Source: Okeania sp. SIO2B3 (lineage in GTDB: Bacteria; Cyanobacteriota; Cyanobacteriia; Cyanobacteriales; Microcoleaceae). Taken from it: 64,000 nucleotides of DNA. Position numbers and translations under genes: made by a program. This document shows, one piece after another, positions 43,526-54,763 of this stretch. Location of the stretch: the NCBI RefSeq assembly GCF_010672525.1, contig NZ_JAAHGH010000018.1:42706-106705 (forward strand), given 5' to 3'. Numbering within the stretch: position 1 is the stretch's first letter; the number at the start of each line of letters is the position of its first letter. The notes under the pieces are model-generated. The model had not been told where the DNA came from, did no database searches, and saw only the letters and a program-made list of their open reading frames with translations.

Positions 43526-44479
43526 CTATACCATACACATTTCTCCGATTACTTCCAAACGCTTGACATTACTGAGGGACATATAGTTTTCCCCTAGAGT
43601 TTCAGCAATAGTTGGACTTATCCAACCCATCTGAGTTAACAAATGAATAGCCACTGCATATTTTGCTCGTTTAGCACCATCATTAACCTTAATGGCCAAA
43701 CCCATCCCTTCACCTACCCGACCAATACATTGCACTCCCTCAGCCCCAGACTTACTGACAAGTTCTCCTGCCGTCAAGCGCATCAACTCTGTATCAAAAC
43801 TTCCTTCTCCCCCAACCATTTCTGGATGATAGGTCATCGCCCGGACAATTCGTTCTAGATCCAAACTATCACCAGAAGCTAGTTTGGCGTACAAAGTTGC
43901 CATTTGACTTAGTTGCAGCAGATAAGTTGGGGCACCACAGTCATCACGAGCGCCAATAAATTCTACTGCAGGCATTGCCAGTAACTCAGCGACTTTACTA
44001 ATAATCAGCTGCTGAACTGGATGTTTCATTTGCAGGTAAGACTCCATCGGCCAATTTCTTTGTTGACAAACAGCTAACATACCTGCGTGCTTACCAGAAC
44101 AATTATATTGCAAAGGACTATTTTTATCGGTAGGAGTTGGACATTGGAGCTTTGATGGGTCAATATCACAACGCCATAAAACGTTAAATACCTGTCTTGC
44201 CTGCTCTGTTGTACCTTGATGGGAACTACAGATAATGGCCAAGTCTAAGTCGGTTAAGTCATAACGTTCTAGAGTGCCTGTAGTAGTCACTGCTAAAGCT
44301 TGAAATGGTTTGAGAGCTGAACGAACAAATGTGGCAGTATCTGCATCTCCGGCCACGGACAAAACCCGACCTCTATGGTCGCACACAGTGGCCTGAACTT
44401 GGTGGACTGATTCAAGAATACCTTCTCGGAGTAGTCTTACTTCTAGTTGCGAAGTTTGTGTTCTTTTTCCCCTTGTCAT
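43526..44479 (-). CDS. L-asparaginase II-type protein
   Basis: EVRLLREGILESVHQVQATVCDHRGRVL...NCSGKHAGMLAVC. Confidence 0.93.
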   Translation of the reverse strand: MTRGKRTQTSQLEVRLLREGILESVHQVQATVCDHRGRVLSVAGDADTATFVRSALKPFQALAVTTTGTLERYDLTDLDLAIICSSHQGTTEQARQVFNVLWRCDIDPSKLQCPTPTDKNSPLQYNCSGKHAGMLAVCQQRNWPMESYLQMKHPVQQLIISKVAELLAMPAVEFIGARDDCGAPTYLLQLSQMATLYAKLASGDSLDLERIVRAMTYHPEMVGGEGSFDTELMRLTAGELVSKSGAEGVQCIGRVGEGMGLAIKVNDGAKRAKYAVAIHLLTQMGWISPTIAETLGENYMSLSNVKRLEVIGEMCMV

Positions 44480-45030
44480 TTTTATTTATTGTTGTGACGT
44501 TCTCCCTCGTTAAGCTAGGGCGATCAAGAGGGCTTCCCTCCCTCACGCAAAAGGGCTTCCTGCTTCTGCTGGTTGAGGATTCTCGCGCGCCTCCACAGGC
44601 AGCAACGATGAGACCCACCGCCGTTTTGTACTGTCCAGTTCTGTACTCACCGAGCTACCTTCTGTGATTTTACCGACAAATCGGAAATTACGCTTGACTT
44701 GTGAGTTGAACGGCTACTCCTGATGACACTAATTATAGCACAATTATTGTTACTTTGCTGTAGACTCGACCGCTTTTTTCTCCTTTAAAGGAGAGGCTTT
44801 AAACCTTAATTATTCGGTAATTACTTGACTACCTCAATCAAAATAACCAAAATTACTATAGCGTTTTCAAATGAGATGTCAAACAATAATTGGTTATTTA
44901 CTAATAGTAAAAAGTCTGGCAAACCTTCTTACTTGTTGCCAGATGAGCTGTTGCCTAAAAGCGACCAGTTTTTTTTACGCAACTCAAATGAAATTACTAT
45001 ATAATTTTTTGTAACTATTTCTGGTGAATT

Positions 45031-45531
45031 TTAGATCGAAGCCCAGATTATTCCACCGAGACAAATTATTAACAGCAAACTATAAAAAGTTTTGTGTAAT
45101 CTTTTGAGAAGTGGCTGAACTTGATAATTAACTATTAACTTATCCTTCGTAATTTCCTCTGATGTTTTCAGCCATGTTTGTCCATCATACCAACCCGACT
45201 CTTCATAAAAAACAGTGGTACTAGCAAGACGCGATCGTATATAATTCCAACCTAAATAAAGTCGCAATAATACCAAAATTAGAATTAAGCTTGCACCTGC
45301 TGACCCACTCAGTAAAAACTTCATTAAATATTTCTCTGGGGGAAAACTTGCTGCGGCCACTGGGCCTGATACTAACCAACTCCAGAGCCAAACCCAAACT
45401 AACTTCTTTATATACTGAAGTCTTTCTAATGTTACCCAACAAAATAACCAGGAATTTTTTAGTTCTTCGTATTCGTTGACTGGTTGTTGTTCTGGGGGAA
45501 CTGGAGACCTAGATATTATCTGTCTAGTCAT
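45031..45531 (-). CDS. CGLD27-like (DUF1230) membrane protein
   Basis: VPPEQQPVNEYEELKNSWLFCW...GWNYIRSRLASTTVFYEESGWYDGQTWLK. Confidence 0.85.
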   Translation of the reverse strand: MTRQIISRSPVPPEQQPVNEYEELKNSWLFCWVTLERLQYIKKLVWVWLWSWLVSGPVAAASFPPEKYLMKFLLSGSAGASLILILVLLRLYLGWNYIRSRLASTTVFYEESGWYDGQTWLKTSEEITKDKLIVNYQVQPLLKRLHKTFYSLLLIICLGGIIWASI

Positions 45532-45597
45532 AAATCAATTTTTCCTCATATATATTTTATGCCAGTCAAATAAGTAGTTCATATTGACAGCCTGCTC

Positions 45598-46017
45598 CTA
45601 ATTGAGTAATGATAAAATATCTATTTTTTCTGCATGACTCCAAAATGCTTCTAAATTGTAGAATTCTCGTTCTTCGGGCTTCAATATGTGGACTATGACA
45701 TCACCATAATCCATTAAGATCCAAGAACTTTCCTTTTGGCCTTCTACCCCTAGAGGATAAAGTTCTCTATCTTGTTCTACCTTTTGGGCGATCGCCTGAG
45801 ATATAGCTCTGACTTGAACATTGGAGTAACCTGTGATAATTACGAAGTAGTCTGCTAAATAAGATACTTCTGATACTTTAATCACAACAATGTTATCTCC
45901 TTTACGGTCTAATGCTGCGTTAACTATTGTCGATGTCAACTCTAAGGTTCCATCGGGTTCTGAATTGGTCTGACTTAATTCGGTTGACAAGGACTGAATA
46001 TGGGGGTAATTCGACAT
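45598..46017 (-). CDS. rsfS: Ribosome silencing factor RsfS
   Basis: ALDRKGDNIVVIKVSEVSYLADYFVIITGYSNVQVRAISQAI...SSWILMDYGDVIVHIL. Confidence 0.95.
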   Translation of the reverse strand: MSNYPHIQSLSTELSQTNSEPDGTLELTSTIVNAALDRKGDNIVVIKVSEVSYLADYFVIITGYSNVQVRAISQAIAQKVEQDRELYPLGVEGQKESSWILMDYGDVIVHILKPEEREFYNLEAFWSHAEKIDILSLLN

Positions 46018-46213
46018 TAAATTATCTGTTTCCTTTTCCTTAGTATGTATATATGTATTGTATTGGATCTTTCTGTTGACTGATTTTTAGCCTTTATATT
46101 AGTCATAATCTTGTTGATTTTATTGCTGCTTCATTTTTTGTTCATCCTCGGGGTTTTGGGCCTTTTTCAAGAACCAATTTCTAGTTAATATAATTTTTGG
46201 GTGAATCAAATAA

Positions 46214-46774
46214 TTAGTCGCGAGCAAATGCTTTATAGTATAATCGTAGGTTAACCAAACTGTTTGGTAGAGATTTTCTTGGGCTTTGTTGTCTCAAATG
46301 CTGTAACTCTGGATTGTCACCTCTACCAGGCTCTAAAGTATCTGCGAGGAAAATTATGCAACTTAGCTGATTCATAGCTGGCTCTCCTAATGTATGATTA
46401 GCGATCGCTGCTAAAATCTCCTTATCCTTGATGCCAAACTCTTTTTTGGCCACAATTGCACTAACATTAGCATGAAGCAAATGAGGAGAGACTTCTGATA
46501 CTAAATCTATTTCTAAACTCTCTGACTTAGCAATTTGTAATAATACTTGGGGAGAAAAATATTTAGCTAGATCGTGCATCAATGCTGCTAGTTGAGCTTT
46601 TTCCTGGTTTATAGCATAATAGTTTGCTAGCTCCTGTGCCATTTTTTCTACTCTAAGAATATGTTTGACCCTAGAGACTGGAACATGAACGGAAAGCCAT
46701 GTTAATACTTTCTCTTTAAGTTGAACTAAATCTAATTTTTCCGATTTTGGAATTGGCAATTCCTCATATTTCAT
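46214..46774 (-). CDS. yqeK: HD-domain YqeK-like hydrolase
   Basis: RVKHILRVEKMAQELA..LAALMHDLAKYF...ANHTLGEPAMN..IIFLADTLEPGR. Confidence 0.9.
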   Translation of the reverse strand: MKYEELPIPKSEKLDLVQLKEKVLTWLSVHVPVSRVKHILRVEKMAQELANYYAINQEKAQLAALMHDLAKYFSPQVLLQIAKSESLEIDLVSEVSPHLLHANVSAIVAKKEFGIKDKEILAAIANHTLGEPAMNQLSCIIFLADTLEPGRGDNPELQHLRQQSPRKSLPNSLVNLRLYYKAFARD

Positions 46775-47561
46775 AAAAATTATTTTGAATTTACACTGAT
46801 GATTTCGATAAGAGTTTGTGATTTTCTTAAAGTATAAATTGATAGGATTTTTACCAGATAGCTTCCGTTGAAAGCATAGGTGTTTTAACCGGGGTATGAA
46901 AACGAGCTAGTCGTTGAGACTAGACAACTTAGGATTGACTCAAAGGAATTTTTTTTCTTGTTTCTCCTTTAAATAAAAAAGAGGCTTTACAACTTAATTA
47001 TTCGCTAAGTTTGACATAGGAATTGGTTGACTTGAAAAGTTATAATTTTTTGAATAAATATTGTCAGCATTCAGCTAGCTCACAATCAGCTTTTAGCTGT
47101 TTTATAAATAATGAATATACATTACTAAGGTCAAGGTTAGTTTTTTGCCAAGACTTTTAATTCTCTTTAAATCTCTCAATACTAATTCCTGCTATAAAGG
47201 CAATGAATTAATAGCTGAAGCGCTGAAGCGCTGACCGCTGTTTGCGTTTGCGTAGCATCCCGTAGGGAAGCATTCCGCAAGAAATGCTTACTAAATATTT
47301 ATTTACTAACTCGCTATTTATAATAATAGTTTAGTTATACAAAGATTTTACAAGAGGCTAAGAGCTATCAAGATTTAACTATAACTTCTTTCAAATTAGA
47401 CAATAAAAATTTATGATTTAAAGTTAAGCTTTCTATACCAAATTATCTTTTTCAAGATATACTAGCAATGATTAGTACCTGATTTTGCTAGAATAATCTC
47501 AATTGACAGTTAAGAATTTCTTAACAGATTCGTATTAACCGCAAGTCTGAAACACAGAAAT

Positions 47562-48467
47562 ATGCAGTCTTCAGATCCTTCAGCCCCAAGATCACAATCT
47601 GAGGAGATAGATACTCACTCAGCCTCCTTGCAAACCAAGTTTGTAGTTGAATTCTGGGGTGTACGAGGTAGTATACCTACCCCTGGTAGTAGCACAGTTC
47701 GCTATGGTGGTAATACCTCCTGTGTAGAAATGCGCTTAGGGGAAAAACGTTTGATTTTTGATGGAGGTACAGGTTTAAGAGTATTGGGTTTAAACCTAAT
47801 GAAGCAAATGCCAGTGGAAGCTCATATATTCTTTAGTCATACTCACTGGGACCATATTCAAGGATTCCCATTTTTTGTTCCTGCATTTATGCCACTCAAT
47901 AAGTTTCACATACATGGGGCCATAGCACCTGATGGGACTACAATTAAGGAATGTTTATCCGATCAGATGGTAAATCCTAACTTTCCTATTCCTTTACAGG
48001 TAATGGGTTCTGAGATGAAGTTTTATGACTTTAGCACTGGAGATGTAATTAGGATTGATGATATTGAGATTGAAACAGCTCCCCTAAATCATCCAAATTT
48101 TGCCATTGGATATAGAATTTGTTGGCAGGGTAAAACTGTAGTTTATTGTCCAGATACAGAACATTATGAAGATCGTTTTGATGAAAATGTACTTCATCTA
48201 GCTCGTAAAGCTGATTTACTTATTTATGATGCTACCTACACAAATGAAGAATACTATAATCCTGAATCTCCTAAAATTGGTTGGGGACATTCTACTTGGC
48301 AAGTAGGTGTGGAAATAGCAAAAAAAGCCGGAGTCAAACAAGTAGTTATGTTTCAACACGACCCTTCTCATCATGATAATTTATTGGATGAAGTTCAAGT
48401 TGCTCTCCAGTCAGTATTTCCCAATGGGTTAGTAGCAAAAGAAGGTATGACAATTCCGATTCTTTAA
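47562..48467 (+). CDS. MBL-fold metallo-hydrolase
   Basis: FWGVRGSIPTPGSSTVRYGGNTSCVE; FSHTHWDHIQGFPFF; MFQHDPSHHDN. Confidence 0.93.
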   Translation: MQSSDPSAPRSQSEEIDTHSASLQTKFVVEFWGVRGSIPTPGSSTVRYGGNTSCVEMRLGEKRLIFDGGTGLRVLGLNLMKQMPVEAHIFFSHTHWDHIQGFPFFVPAFMPLNKFHIHGAIAPDGTTIKECLSDQMVNPNFPIPLQVMGSEMKFYDFSTGDVIRIDDIEIETAPLNHPNFAIGYRICWQGKTVVYCPDTEHYEDRFDENVLHLARKADLLIYDATYTNEEYYNPESPKIGWGHSTWQVGVEIAKKAGVKQVVMFQHDPSHHDNLLDEVQVALQSVFPNGLVAKEGMTIPIL

Positions 48468-49086
48468 AAAGCGTTGAGCACCTCAGCAGTTCAGCGGTCA
48501 GCTTTGCGCGGAAAGCGGAGCATTCCGGAACGGAAAGGGAATGAACAACCCAAGCTTCTAGATACCATTATCTATGCACTACCTTTTTAGCCTGATAGCT
48601 GATAGCTAGTTAAACTAACAAAAAATAATGAAGTATCATAAACATTCAACACAAATATAGTCTTATGTAGTCATATATAGTCATATGGTCTCCAGAAATT
48701 GGGGCGACTATTGACATAATCTAACAATGTCTGTGATGATAGAAAATCAAATAGCCTCAAGAGTCAACGATCTGATTTTAATAGGGTGAAATTCCTGGAC
48801 TCACACGCTACCTCTAGACACATCAGAACCTACGTCCAAGCCTCTGTATTATGACCAAGTAGAAATTGAATCAGGGAGATAATCAAATAAATGAGGAAAA
48901 GAAAAAGCAGCTCCCTTTTGCTTTTAGCTATGGGATAGAGGATCCAGTGCGCCCTTGCGGGTTCCCCGACAGTCACGCAACTGGCGTGGTGTTGTAGTTC
49001 ACGAGTGTCAAGGTAAAAGCTGCAAAATAAGGATATGTCATATTTGACTATATTTTTATGAACTATTAACACTAGAGATTATATTC

Positions 49087-49632
49087 ATGCCAATATCTAA
49101 TCTCATACATAAAGGTAGACGACGACCATCTGTTTTTTTACTTTTACTACTTATATTTTTATGGAGTGCAAGTTGTGGTTTAGTTATGGCAAAAATTTCT
49201 ACTGCAACAACTATTTCACAAATTGAGCCTCAACTAATGAGTAATGTTGATGTGGTTCCCAAACGTCACCAATTAGGACTGTCATTATATTTAGAGAATT
49301 GTACTACTTGTCATATTCCAGTACCACCTCAAGTCCTTCCCACAGAAAGTTGGAAAGTAATTCTAGAAGATTATCAACATTACGGTATACAACTCCCTAC
49401 TCTTGTAGATCCACCTCGTCAACTTATTTGGAATTACCTACAAGTATCTTCTCGTGCCAAATCACAGCAAGAGGAAAGAATACCTTACAGAATTTCTAGT
49501 TCTCGTTATTTCAAAGCACTTCATCCCAGAGTAGAACTTCCTCAAAATGTGAATATTAAGGGTTGTGTTTCTTGTCATCCTAGCGCTACAAAATTTGACT
49601 TTCGGACTCTCAACTCAGAATGGCCTGAGTAA
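49087..49632 (+). CDS. Membrane-anchored diheme cytochrome c
   Basis: N-terminal TM segment and two CxxCH motifs (CTTCH, CVSCH). Confidence 0.85.
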   Translation: MPISNLIHKGRRRPSVFLLLLLIFLWSASCGLVMAKISTATTISQIEPQLMSNVDVVPKRHQLGLSLYLENCTTCHIPVPPQVLPTESWKVILEDYQHYGIQLPTLVDPPRQLIWNYLQVSSRAKSQQEERIPYRISSSRYFKALHPRVELPQNVNIKGCVSCHPSATKFDFRTLNSEWPE

Positions 49633-49651
49633 AGTCAAAAGTCAAAAGTCA

Positions 49652-49679
49652 GTAGGGGCGAATGGCCATTCGCCCCTAC
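49652..49679. repeat. 28-bp perfect palindrome GTAGGGGCGAATGGCCATTCGCCCCTAC
   Basis: Exact inverted repeat 20 bp after the cytochrome stop codon; could act as a terminator hairpin. Confidence 0.85.
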
Positions 49680-49946
49680 AGAAGTTAGAAGTCATATTTT
49701 AGGTATTTAAAACGTCTACTATACAGTAATTTTAGCTGATTAGGAGATGTCTAATTATCCGGATACTATAGCACTACGCAAATAGGTTAGGACATCTATA
49801 AAATCCTCAAAGTTAAGTCAGGGATGACTTTTAACTGACGAAGATGAGGTCCAAGCGATTTTAACCCCGCAGGTGTTACATGAGCCACGGGATTCCCATT
49901 CGTAGTGTCCTACTCAGCCATATAATATTGTTCTATAATATATCCC

Positions 49947-51095
49947 ATGAGTAAATTAACCTTGACACTCAAGTTACCTTTTTATCGGCTCAACGCTTGC
50001 AAAGCTGCTGAGTTTGAGCGCCTGACTTTGCTCAATACTGAAGTAGCTAATACATTACTAAAAGTTGATACTTCAGAGCGTCGCAAGTATACGAGCAAGG
50101 ATTTTCACCATGTTGAAATAGGTTCAATGTGGATTAATCAAACTATTCGTAATACTTGTGCTCAAACCAAGGTCAAGAAGTTTAAACGCTTACCAATAGA
50201 AGTTAATAATCAAGGATATAATGTCAGTCGTCAAGGTGATTTATTTACTATTTCTTTGAGTCTATATCGAGGTCAGAGAAAACGGATACCTCTAACAGTT
50301 CATTCAGCTTCACACCAAGAAACTTTAGAGAAGATTATTAATGGAGAAGCTTTCTTAGGTTCTCTGAAAATATCTAAGTCGAGAAAAGGTATTTGGTATG
50401 CCCTAATCTCCGTATCTATGGATGTTCCGGATGCTAGATTAGTGAATGATTGGATCGGAGTAGATAGAGGGCAAAATAATATTGCAGTTGCAGCATTACC
50501 TAATAGTTTTGGTAAGTTTTGGACTGGTAAACAAGTAAAAAGCTTAAGACGTAAATTTCAAAAATTACGCAAAGAACTTCAAGAAGCTAAGAAACTGATA
50601 AAAATTAAGGACATTGAAAGACGTGAACGTAGAATTATAACTCACATCAATCATGTCATTTCCAAGCAATTAGTAAAATTGGCATTAGACTATAAGATGG
50701 GATTGCGGTTTGAGGATTTGTCAGGTATTAGACAAAGCTCAAAGCAACGAAAAAAAACTAAGTCAGATGCTAGTAAAAACCGAGACTATTGGGCATTTTA
50801 TCAGTTAGAGCTGTTTACCAGGTACAAAGCAGTAAAAGCAGGTGTACCAGTAGAGTCTGTACCAGCACCATATACTAGCAGGTCAGACCATCGTAACGGT
50901 GTGATAGGTAAGAGAGTTAAACATACTTTTATCGGGTATGACGGTTATCAGTGCAATGCTGATTGGAATGCTTCACAAAATATTGGTCAGTGGCTTGGTT
51001 TTTCTTGTCCAATGAATCTTAAGAAAGTTGTATCTGTAATGGGTATAGATGATTCAGAGGTAGGGGTCAATGACAGTCCCTCAACTGATGAGTAG
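49947..51095 (+). CDS. TnpB-family (IS200/IS605 OrfB) RNA-guided nuclease-like protein without canonical Zn-finger cysteines
   Basis: RuvC-like residues GVDRGQNNIAVAA (D), GLRFEDLSG (E), CNADWNASQNIG (D); TSR-SDHRNG...GKRVKHTFIGYDGYQCNADWN lacks the usual CxxC pairs. Confidence 0.88.
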   Translation: MSKLTLTLKLPFYRLNACKAAEFERLTLLNTEVANTLLKVDTSERRKYTSKDFHHVEIGSMWINQTIRNTCAQTKVKKFKRLPIEVNNQGYNVSRQGDLFTISLSLYRGQRKRIPLTVHSASHQETLEKIINGEAFLGSLKISKSRKGIWYALISVSMDVPDARLVNDWIGVDRGQNNIAVAALPNSFGKFWTGKQVKSLRRKFQKLRKELQEAKKLIKIKDIERRERRIITHINHVISKQLVKLALDYKMGLRFEDLSGIRQSSKQRKKTKSDASKNRDYWAFYQLELFTRYKAVKAGVPVESVPAPYTSRSDHRNGVIGKRVKHTFIGYDGYQCNADWNASQNIGQWLGFSCPMNLKKVVSVMGIDDSEVGVNDSPSTDE

Positions 51096-51181
51096 TTTAA
51101 ACAGGTGGATTTATCCCCTGTTTTTACAACCTTTAGAATCCAGGGGTTAAAGCCTCGTGGAGTGTCAACTAACACTCAAAA
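51096..51181 (+). ncRNA. Candidate TnpB right end / omega-RNA 3' end
   Basis: TTAGAATCCAGGGGTTAAAGCCTCGTGGAGTGTCAA just downstream of TnpB: hairpin followed by GTGTCAA. Confidence 0.55.
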
Positions 51182-51411
51182 AAAATGTAGTTACGATAAT
51201 TAATTATAAACTCAAAATTAAAAGTCAAAAATAATGGAAGTAGGGATGAGTTGAAAAATAATATAAAAGCTACTGGCACGAAATAAAATATAAAATAATT
51301 CATACCCATTTTTTAACAACCAAAAATATATTTTGACAAAATTTATAAAAAATGGTAGGCAAAATAACCATTTTGGCAATTAATCATTGGAATTTAACTT
51401 AAATAACAACT

Positions 51412-54222
51412 ATGTTCAAAAAACTTCTCGGAGACCCCAACGCACGCAAACTCAAGAAATTTCAACCTTGGGTGACAGAGATTAATATTCTCGAAGAAGA
51501 TATTCAACAACTTTCAGATGAAGAGCTAAGGGCTAAAACAGGAGAATTTAGACAAGCTCTAGAAAAAGCAACATCTAAGGAGGAAGAAAAAGAAATATTA
51601 GAAGAAATTCTACCGGAAGCTTTTGCAGTAGTCCGAGAAGCAGGAAAGCGAGTGCTGGGTATGCGACACTTTGATGTCCAACTTTTGGGGGGCATTATTT
51701 TGCATCAAGGCCAAATCGCAGAAATGAAAACAGGAGAGGGTAAAACTCTTGTATCGACCCTACCAGCATACTTAAATGGCCTAGCAGGTAAAGGCGTCCA
51801 TGTAATTACGGTTAACGACTACTTAGCTAGACGAGATGCGGAATGGATGGGACAAGTGCATCGGTTTCTGGGTTTAACTGTGGGGTTAATTCAACAGGGA
51901 ATGAATCCAGAAGAACGGAAAAGAAATTATGCTTGTGATATTACTTATGCTACTAACAGTGAAGTTGGATTTGACTACTTGCGCGATAATATGGCAACTA
52001 GCATGGATGAGGTAGTACAACGTCCATTTAATTTTTGCACTATTGACGAAGTTGACTCTGTATTAGTAGATGAAGCACGGACTCCTCTGATTATTTCTGG
52101 GCAGGTAGAAAGACCTAGTGAAAAGTATATTAGAGCAGCAGAAATTGCAGCAGCTTTGGATAAAGAAAAAGAACATTATGAAGTAGATGAAAAAGCTCGT
52201 AATGTGTTATTGAGCGATGAGGGTTTTGCTCAAGCAGAACAGTTATTGGGTGTACAAGATTTATATAACCCGGAAGATCCTTGGGCACATTTTGTATTTA
52301 ATGCTTTGAAGGCAAAAGAATTATTTATCAAAGATGTTAACTATATTGTTCGTGATGAGGAAGTAGTTATTGTTGATGAATTTACGGGAAGAGTAATGCC
52401 AGGACGACGTTGGAGTGATGGTTTGCATCAGGCGATCGAGGCTAAAGAAAGGGTGGATATTCAGCCAGAAACTCAAACGTTGGCAACTATTACTTATCAA
52501 AATTTCTTCTTACTTTATCCGAAATTATCGGGGATGACGGGAACGGCAAAAACAGAAGAAACGGAATTTGAGAAGATTTATAATCTACAAGTGACTATTG
52601 TACCGACTAATAGACCAACTGGTAGAGCAGATTTATCAGATGTGGTTTATAAAACAGAAAATGGGAAATGGCAAGCGATCGCTAATGAATGTGCGGAAAT
52701 GCACACAGCAGGTCGCCCAGTTTTGGTGGGTACAACCAGTGTGGAAAAATCAGAGTTACTTTCTAGGTTACTTGCTCAACTGAAAATTCCCCATCAGTTG
52801 CTGAATGCTAAACCAGAAAATGTGGAGCGAGAGTCAGAAATTGTGGCACAAGCAGGGGGTAAGGGTACAGTTACTATTGCTACTAATATGGCAGGTCGAG
52901 GTACTGATATTATTTTGGGTGGAAATGCTGAGTATATGGCAAGGTTGAAAGTACGGGAGTATCTGATGCCGAGGGTTGTTAAACCGGAAGAAGATGATGG
53001 TATGGGTATGATGCGGGTACCAGGTGCTAAAAAGCAAAATTCAGCTAAAGGTTTTGGCGAACAGAAGAAGGTGAAAACCTGGAAAGTGTCGCCAGAAATT
53101 TTTCCAGTTAAGTTGTCGCCACAAACTGAAAAGATGTTGAAGGATACAGTAAGTTTTGCTGTGCAAGAGTGGGGAGAGAGAGCGTTACCTGAGTTGGTGG
53201 TGGAAGATAAAGTGGCGATCGCTGCGGAAAAAGCTCCTACTCAAGACCCGGTAATTCAAAAGTTACGGGAGGTGTACAATTTGATTCGCAAAGAATATGA
53301 AGGTTATACGGAGAAGGAACATGATAATGTGATCAGTCTGGGTGGGTTGCACGTTATTGGTACTGAGCGTCACGAGTCAAGGCGTATTGATAATCAGTTG
53401 CGGGGTAGAGCAGGGCGACAAGGAGACCCTGGTTCGACTAGATTTTTCTTGAGTTTGGACGATAATTTATTACGGATTTTTGGTGGCGATCGTGTTGCTG
53501 GAATGATGCAAGCGTTTGGGGTTGAGGAAGATATGCCAATTGAATCTGGGTTATTGACTCGTTCGTTGGAAGGTGCTCAGAAGAAGGTGGAGACTTATTA
53601 TTATGATATGCGGAAGCAGGTGTTTGAGTATGACGAGGTGATGAATAATCAACGTCGGGCAATTTATGCCGAACGCCGACGGGTATTGGAAGGTAGGGAT
53701 TTGAAAGAGCAGGTGATTAAGTATGCGGAGCAAACTATGGATGATATTGTGGAAGCGTATATTAATCCTGAGTTGCCTTCGGAAGAGTGGGAGTTGGATA
53801 AGTTGGTAAGTAAGGTGAAGGAGTTTGTGTATTTGTTGGCAGATTTAACACCGGAACAGTTGTTTGATTTGTCGATGGATGATATTAAGACTTTTATGCA
53901 CGAGCAGGTAAGGAATGCTTATGATATTAAGGAAGCGCAGGTTAATCAGATTCGTGGTGGTTTGATGCGAGATGCGGAAAGGTTCTTTATTTTGCAGCAA
54001 ATTGATACTTTGTGGCGAGAGCATTTGCAGCAGATGGATGCGTTGCGGGAGTCGGTTGGTTTGCGGGGTTATGGGCAGAAAGATCCGTTGATTGAGTATA
54101 AGAGTGAGGGTTATGAGTTGTTTTTGGATATGATGACGGATATTCGTCGGAATGTGGTTTATTCTATGTTCCAGTTCCAGCCGCAACCTGCAGTGCAGAC
54201 TACTGCGGCGGAGACGGTGTAG
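51412..54222 (+). CDS. secA: Preprotein translocase ATPase SecA
   Basis: 936 aa; [53 protein letters not shown]. Confidence 0.98.
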   Translation: MFKKLLGDPNARKLKKFQPWVTEINILEEDIQQLSDEELRAKTGEFRQALEKATSKEEEKEILEEILPEAFAVVREAGKRVLGMRHFDVQLLGGIILHQGQIAEMKTGEGKTLVSTLPAYLNGLAGKGVHVITVNDYLARRDAEWMGQVHRFLGLTVGLIQQGMNPEERKRNYACDITYATNSEVGFDYLRDNMATSMDEVVQRPFNFCTIDEVDSVLVDEARTPLIISGQVERPSEKYIRAAEIAAALDKEKEHYEVDEKARNVLLSDEGFAQAEQLLGVQDLYNPEDPWAHFVFNALKAKELFIKDVNYIVRDEEVVIVDEFTGRVMPGRRWSDGLHQAIEAKERVDIQPETQTLATITYQNFFLLYPKLSGMTGTAKTEETEFEKIYNLQVTIVPTNRPTGRADLSDVVYKTENGKWQAIANECAEMHTAGRPVLVGTTSVEKSELLSRLLAQLKIPHQLLNAKPENVERESEIVAQAGGKGTVTIATNMAGRGTDIILGGNAEYMARLKVREYLMPRVVKPEEDDGMGMMRVPGAKKQNSAKGFGEQKKVKTWKVSPEIFPVKLSPQTEKMLKDTVSFAVQEWGERALPELVVEDKVAIAAEKAPTQDPVIQKLREVYNLIRKEYEGYTEKEHDNVISLGGLHVIGTERHESRRIDNQLRGRAGRQGDPGSTRFFLSLDDNLLRIFGGDRVAGMMQAFGVEEDMPIESGLLTRSLEGAQKKVETYYYDMRKQVFEYDEVMNNQRRAIYAERRRVLEGRDLKEQVIKYAEQTMDDIVEAYINPELPSEEWELDKLVSKVKEFVYLLADLTPEQLFDLSMDDIKTFMHEQVRNAYDIKEAQVNQIRGGLMRDAERFFILQQIDTLWREHLQQMDALRESVGLRGYGQKDPLIEYKSEGYELFLDMMTDIRRNVVYSMFQFQPQPAVQTTAAETV

Positions 54223-54389
54223 TTTTGATTAATGGATAATGGATAATGGATAATTGATAATTATTTGATTGCTAACTTTTGTACTAAATTGAAGACTTTT
54301 TGCATTCAAAAAGTTGGCTTGTTACTAAAAGTTTAAATTCTTAATCATTATCCATTATTAATTATCCATTACCAATTATAAAAAGAGCG

Positions 54390-54587
54390 ATGCAAATCCA
54401 AGATTATTTCAATTTCCTAGCGCCTGATGATATCCGCATCAAAGGTAGTCGCATTGGTATAGAAAGTGTTCTCTATGAATACATTTATCGTGCTAAAACT
54501 CCTGAAGAAATTGCTGAACAATTTGAGACTATTACCCTGGAGGAAGCCTATGCCACAGGGAAGGAATATTCTCCCCTGTCCTCGTAG
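54390..54587 (+). pseudogene. Truncated DUF433-like antitoxin copy
   Basis: First ~50 residues identical to 56075-56425, then diverges after LEEAYATG. Confidence 0.8.
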
Positions 54588-54763
54588 GAAAGGGGTTGGG
54601 GGAGAGGTCTTCCAGGAAAGAAGTGTAAGATGGGGAGGGAAGCGCGCATCGCATAAAAAAAAAATTATGAATTTGATAAAATATTTTTATAATTGCTGTG
54701 GTAATAAAATGAATAGTTAGATCGTTTTTGTAGTGTAGTTAAGTTTAATTTAGGAGCTAGGTA

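Noticed and set aside
43377-43586. 69-aa plus-strand ORF
   Set aside because: Overlaps the tRNA-fMet 5' exon and the asparaginase 3' end on the opposite strand.
48930-49020. Possible additional TnpB right end (CGAGTGTCAAGG)
   Set aside because: Only a weak GTGTCAA match with limited hairpin potential; no supporting structure.
53438-54186. Minus-strand ORFs opposite the secA 3' end
   Set aside because: Low-complexity antisense translations of a conserved gene.
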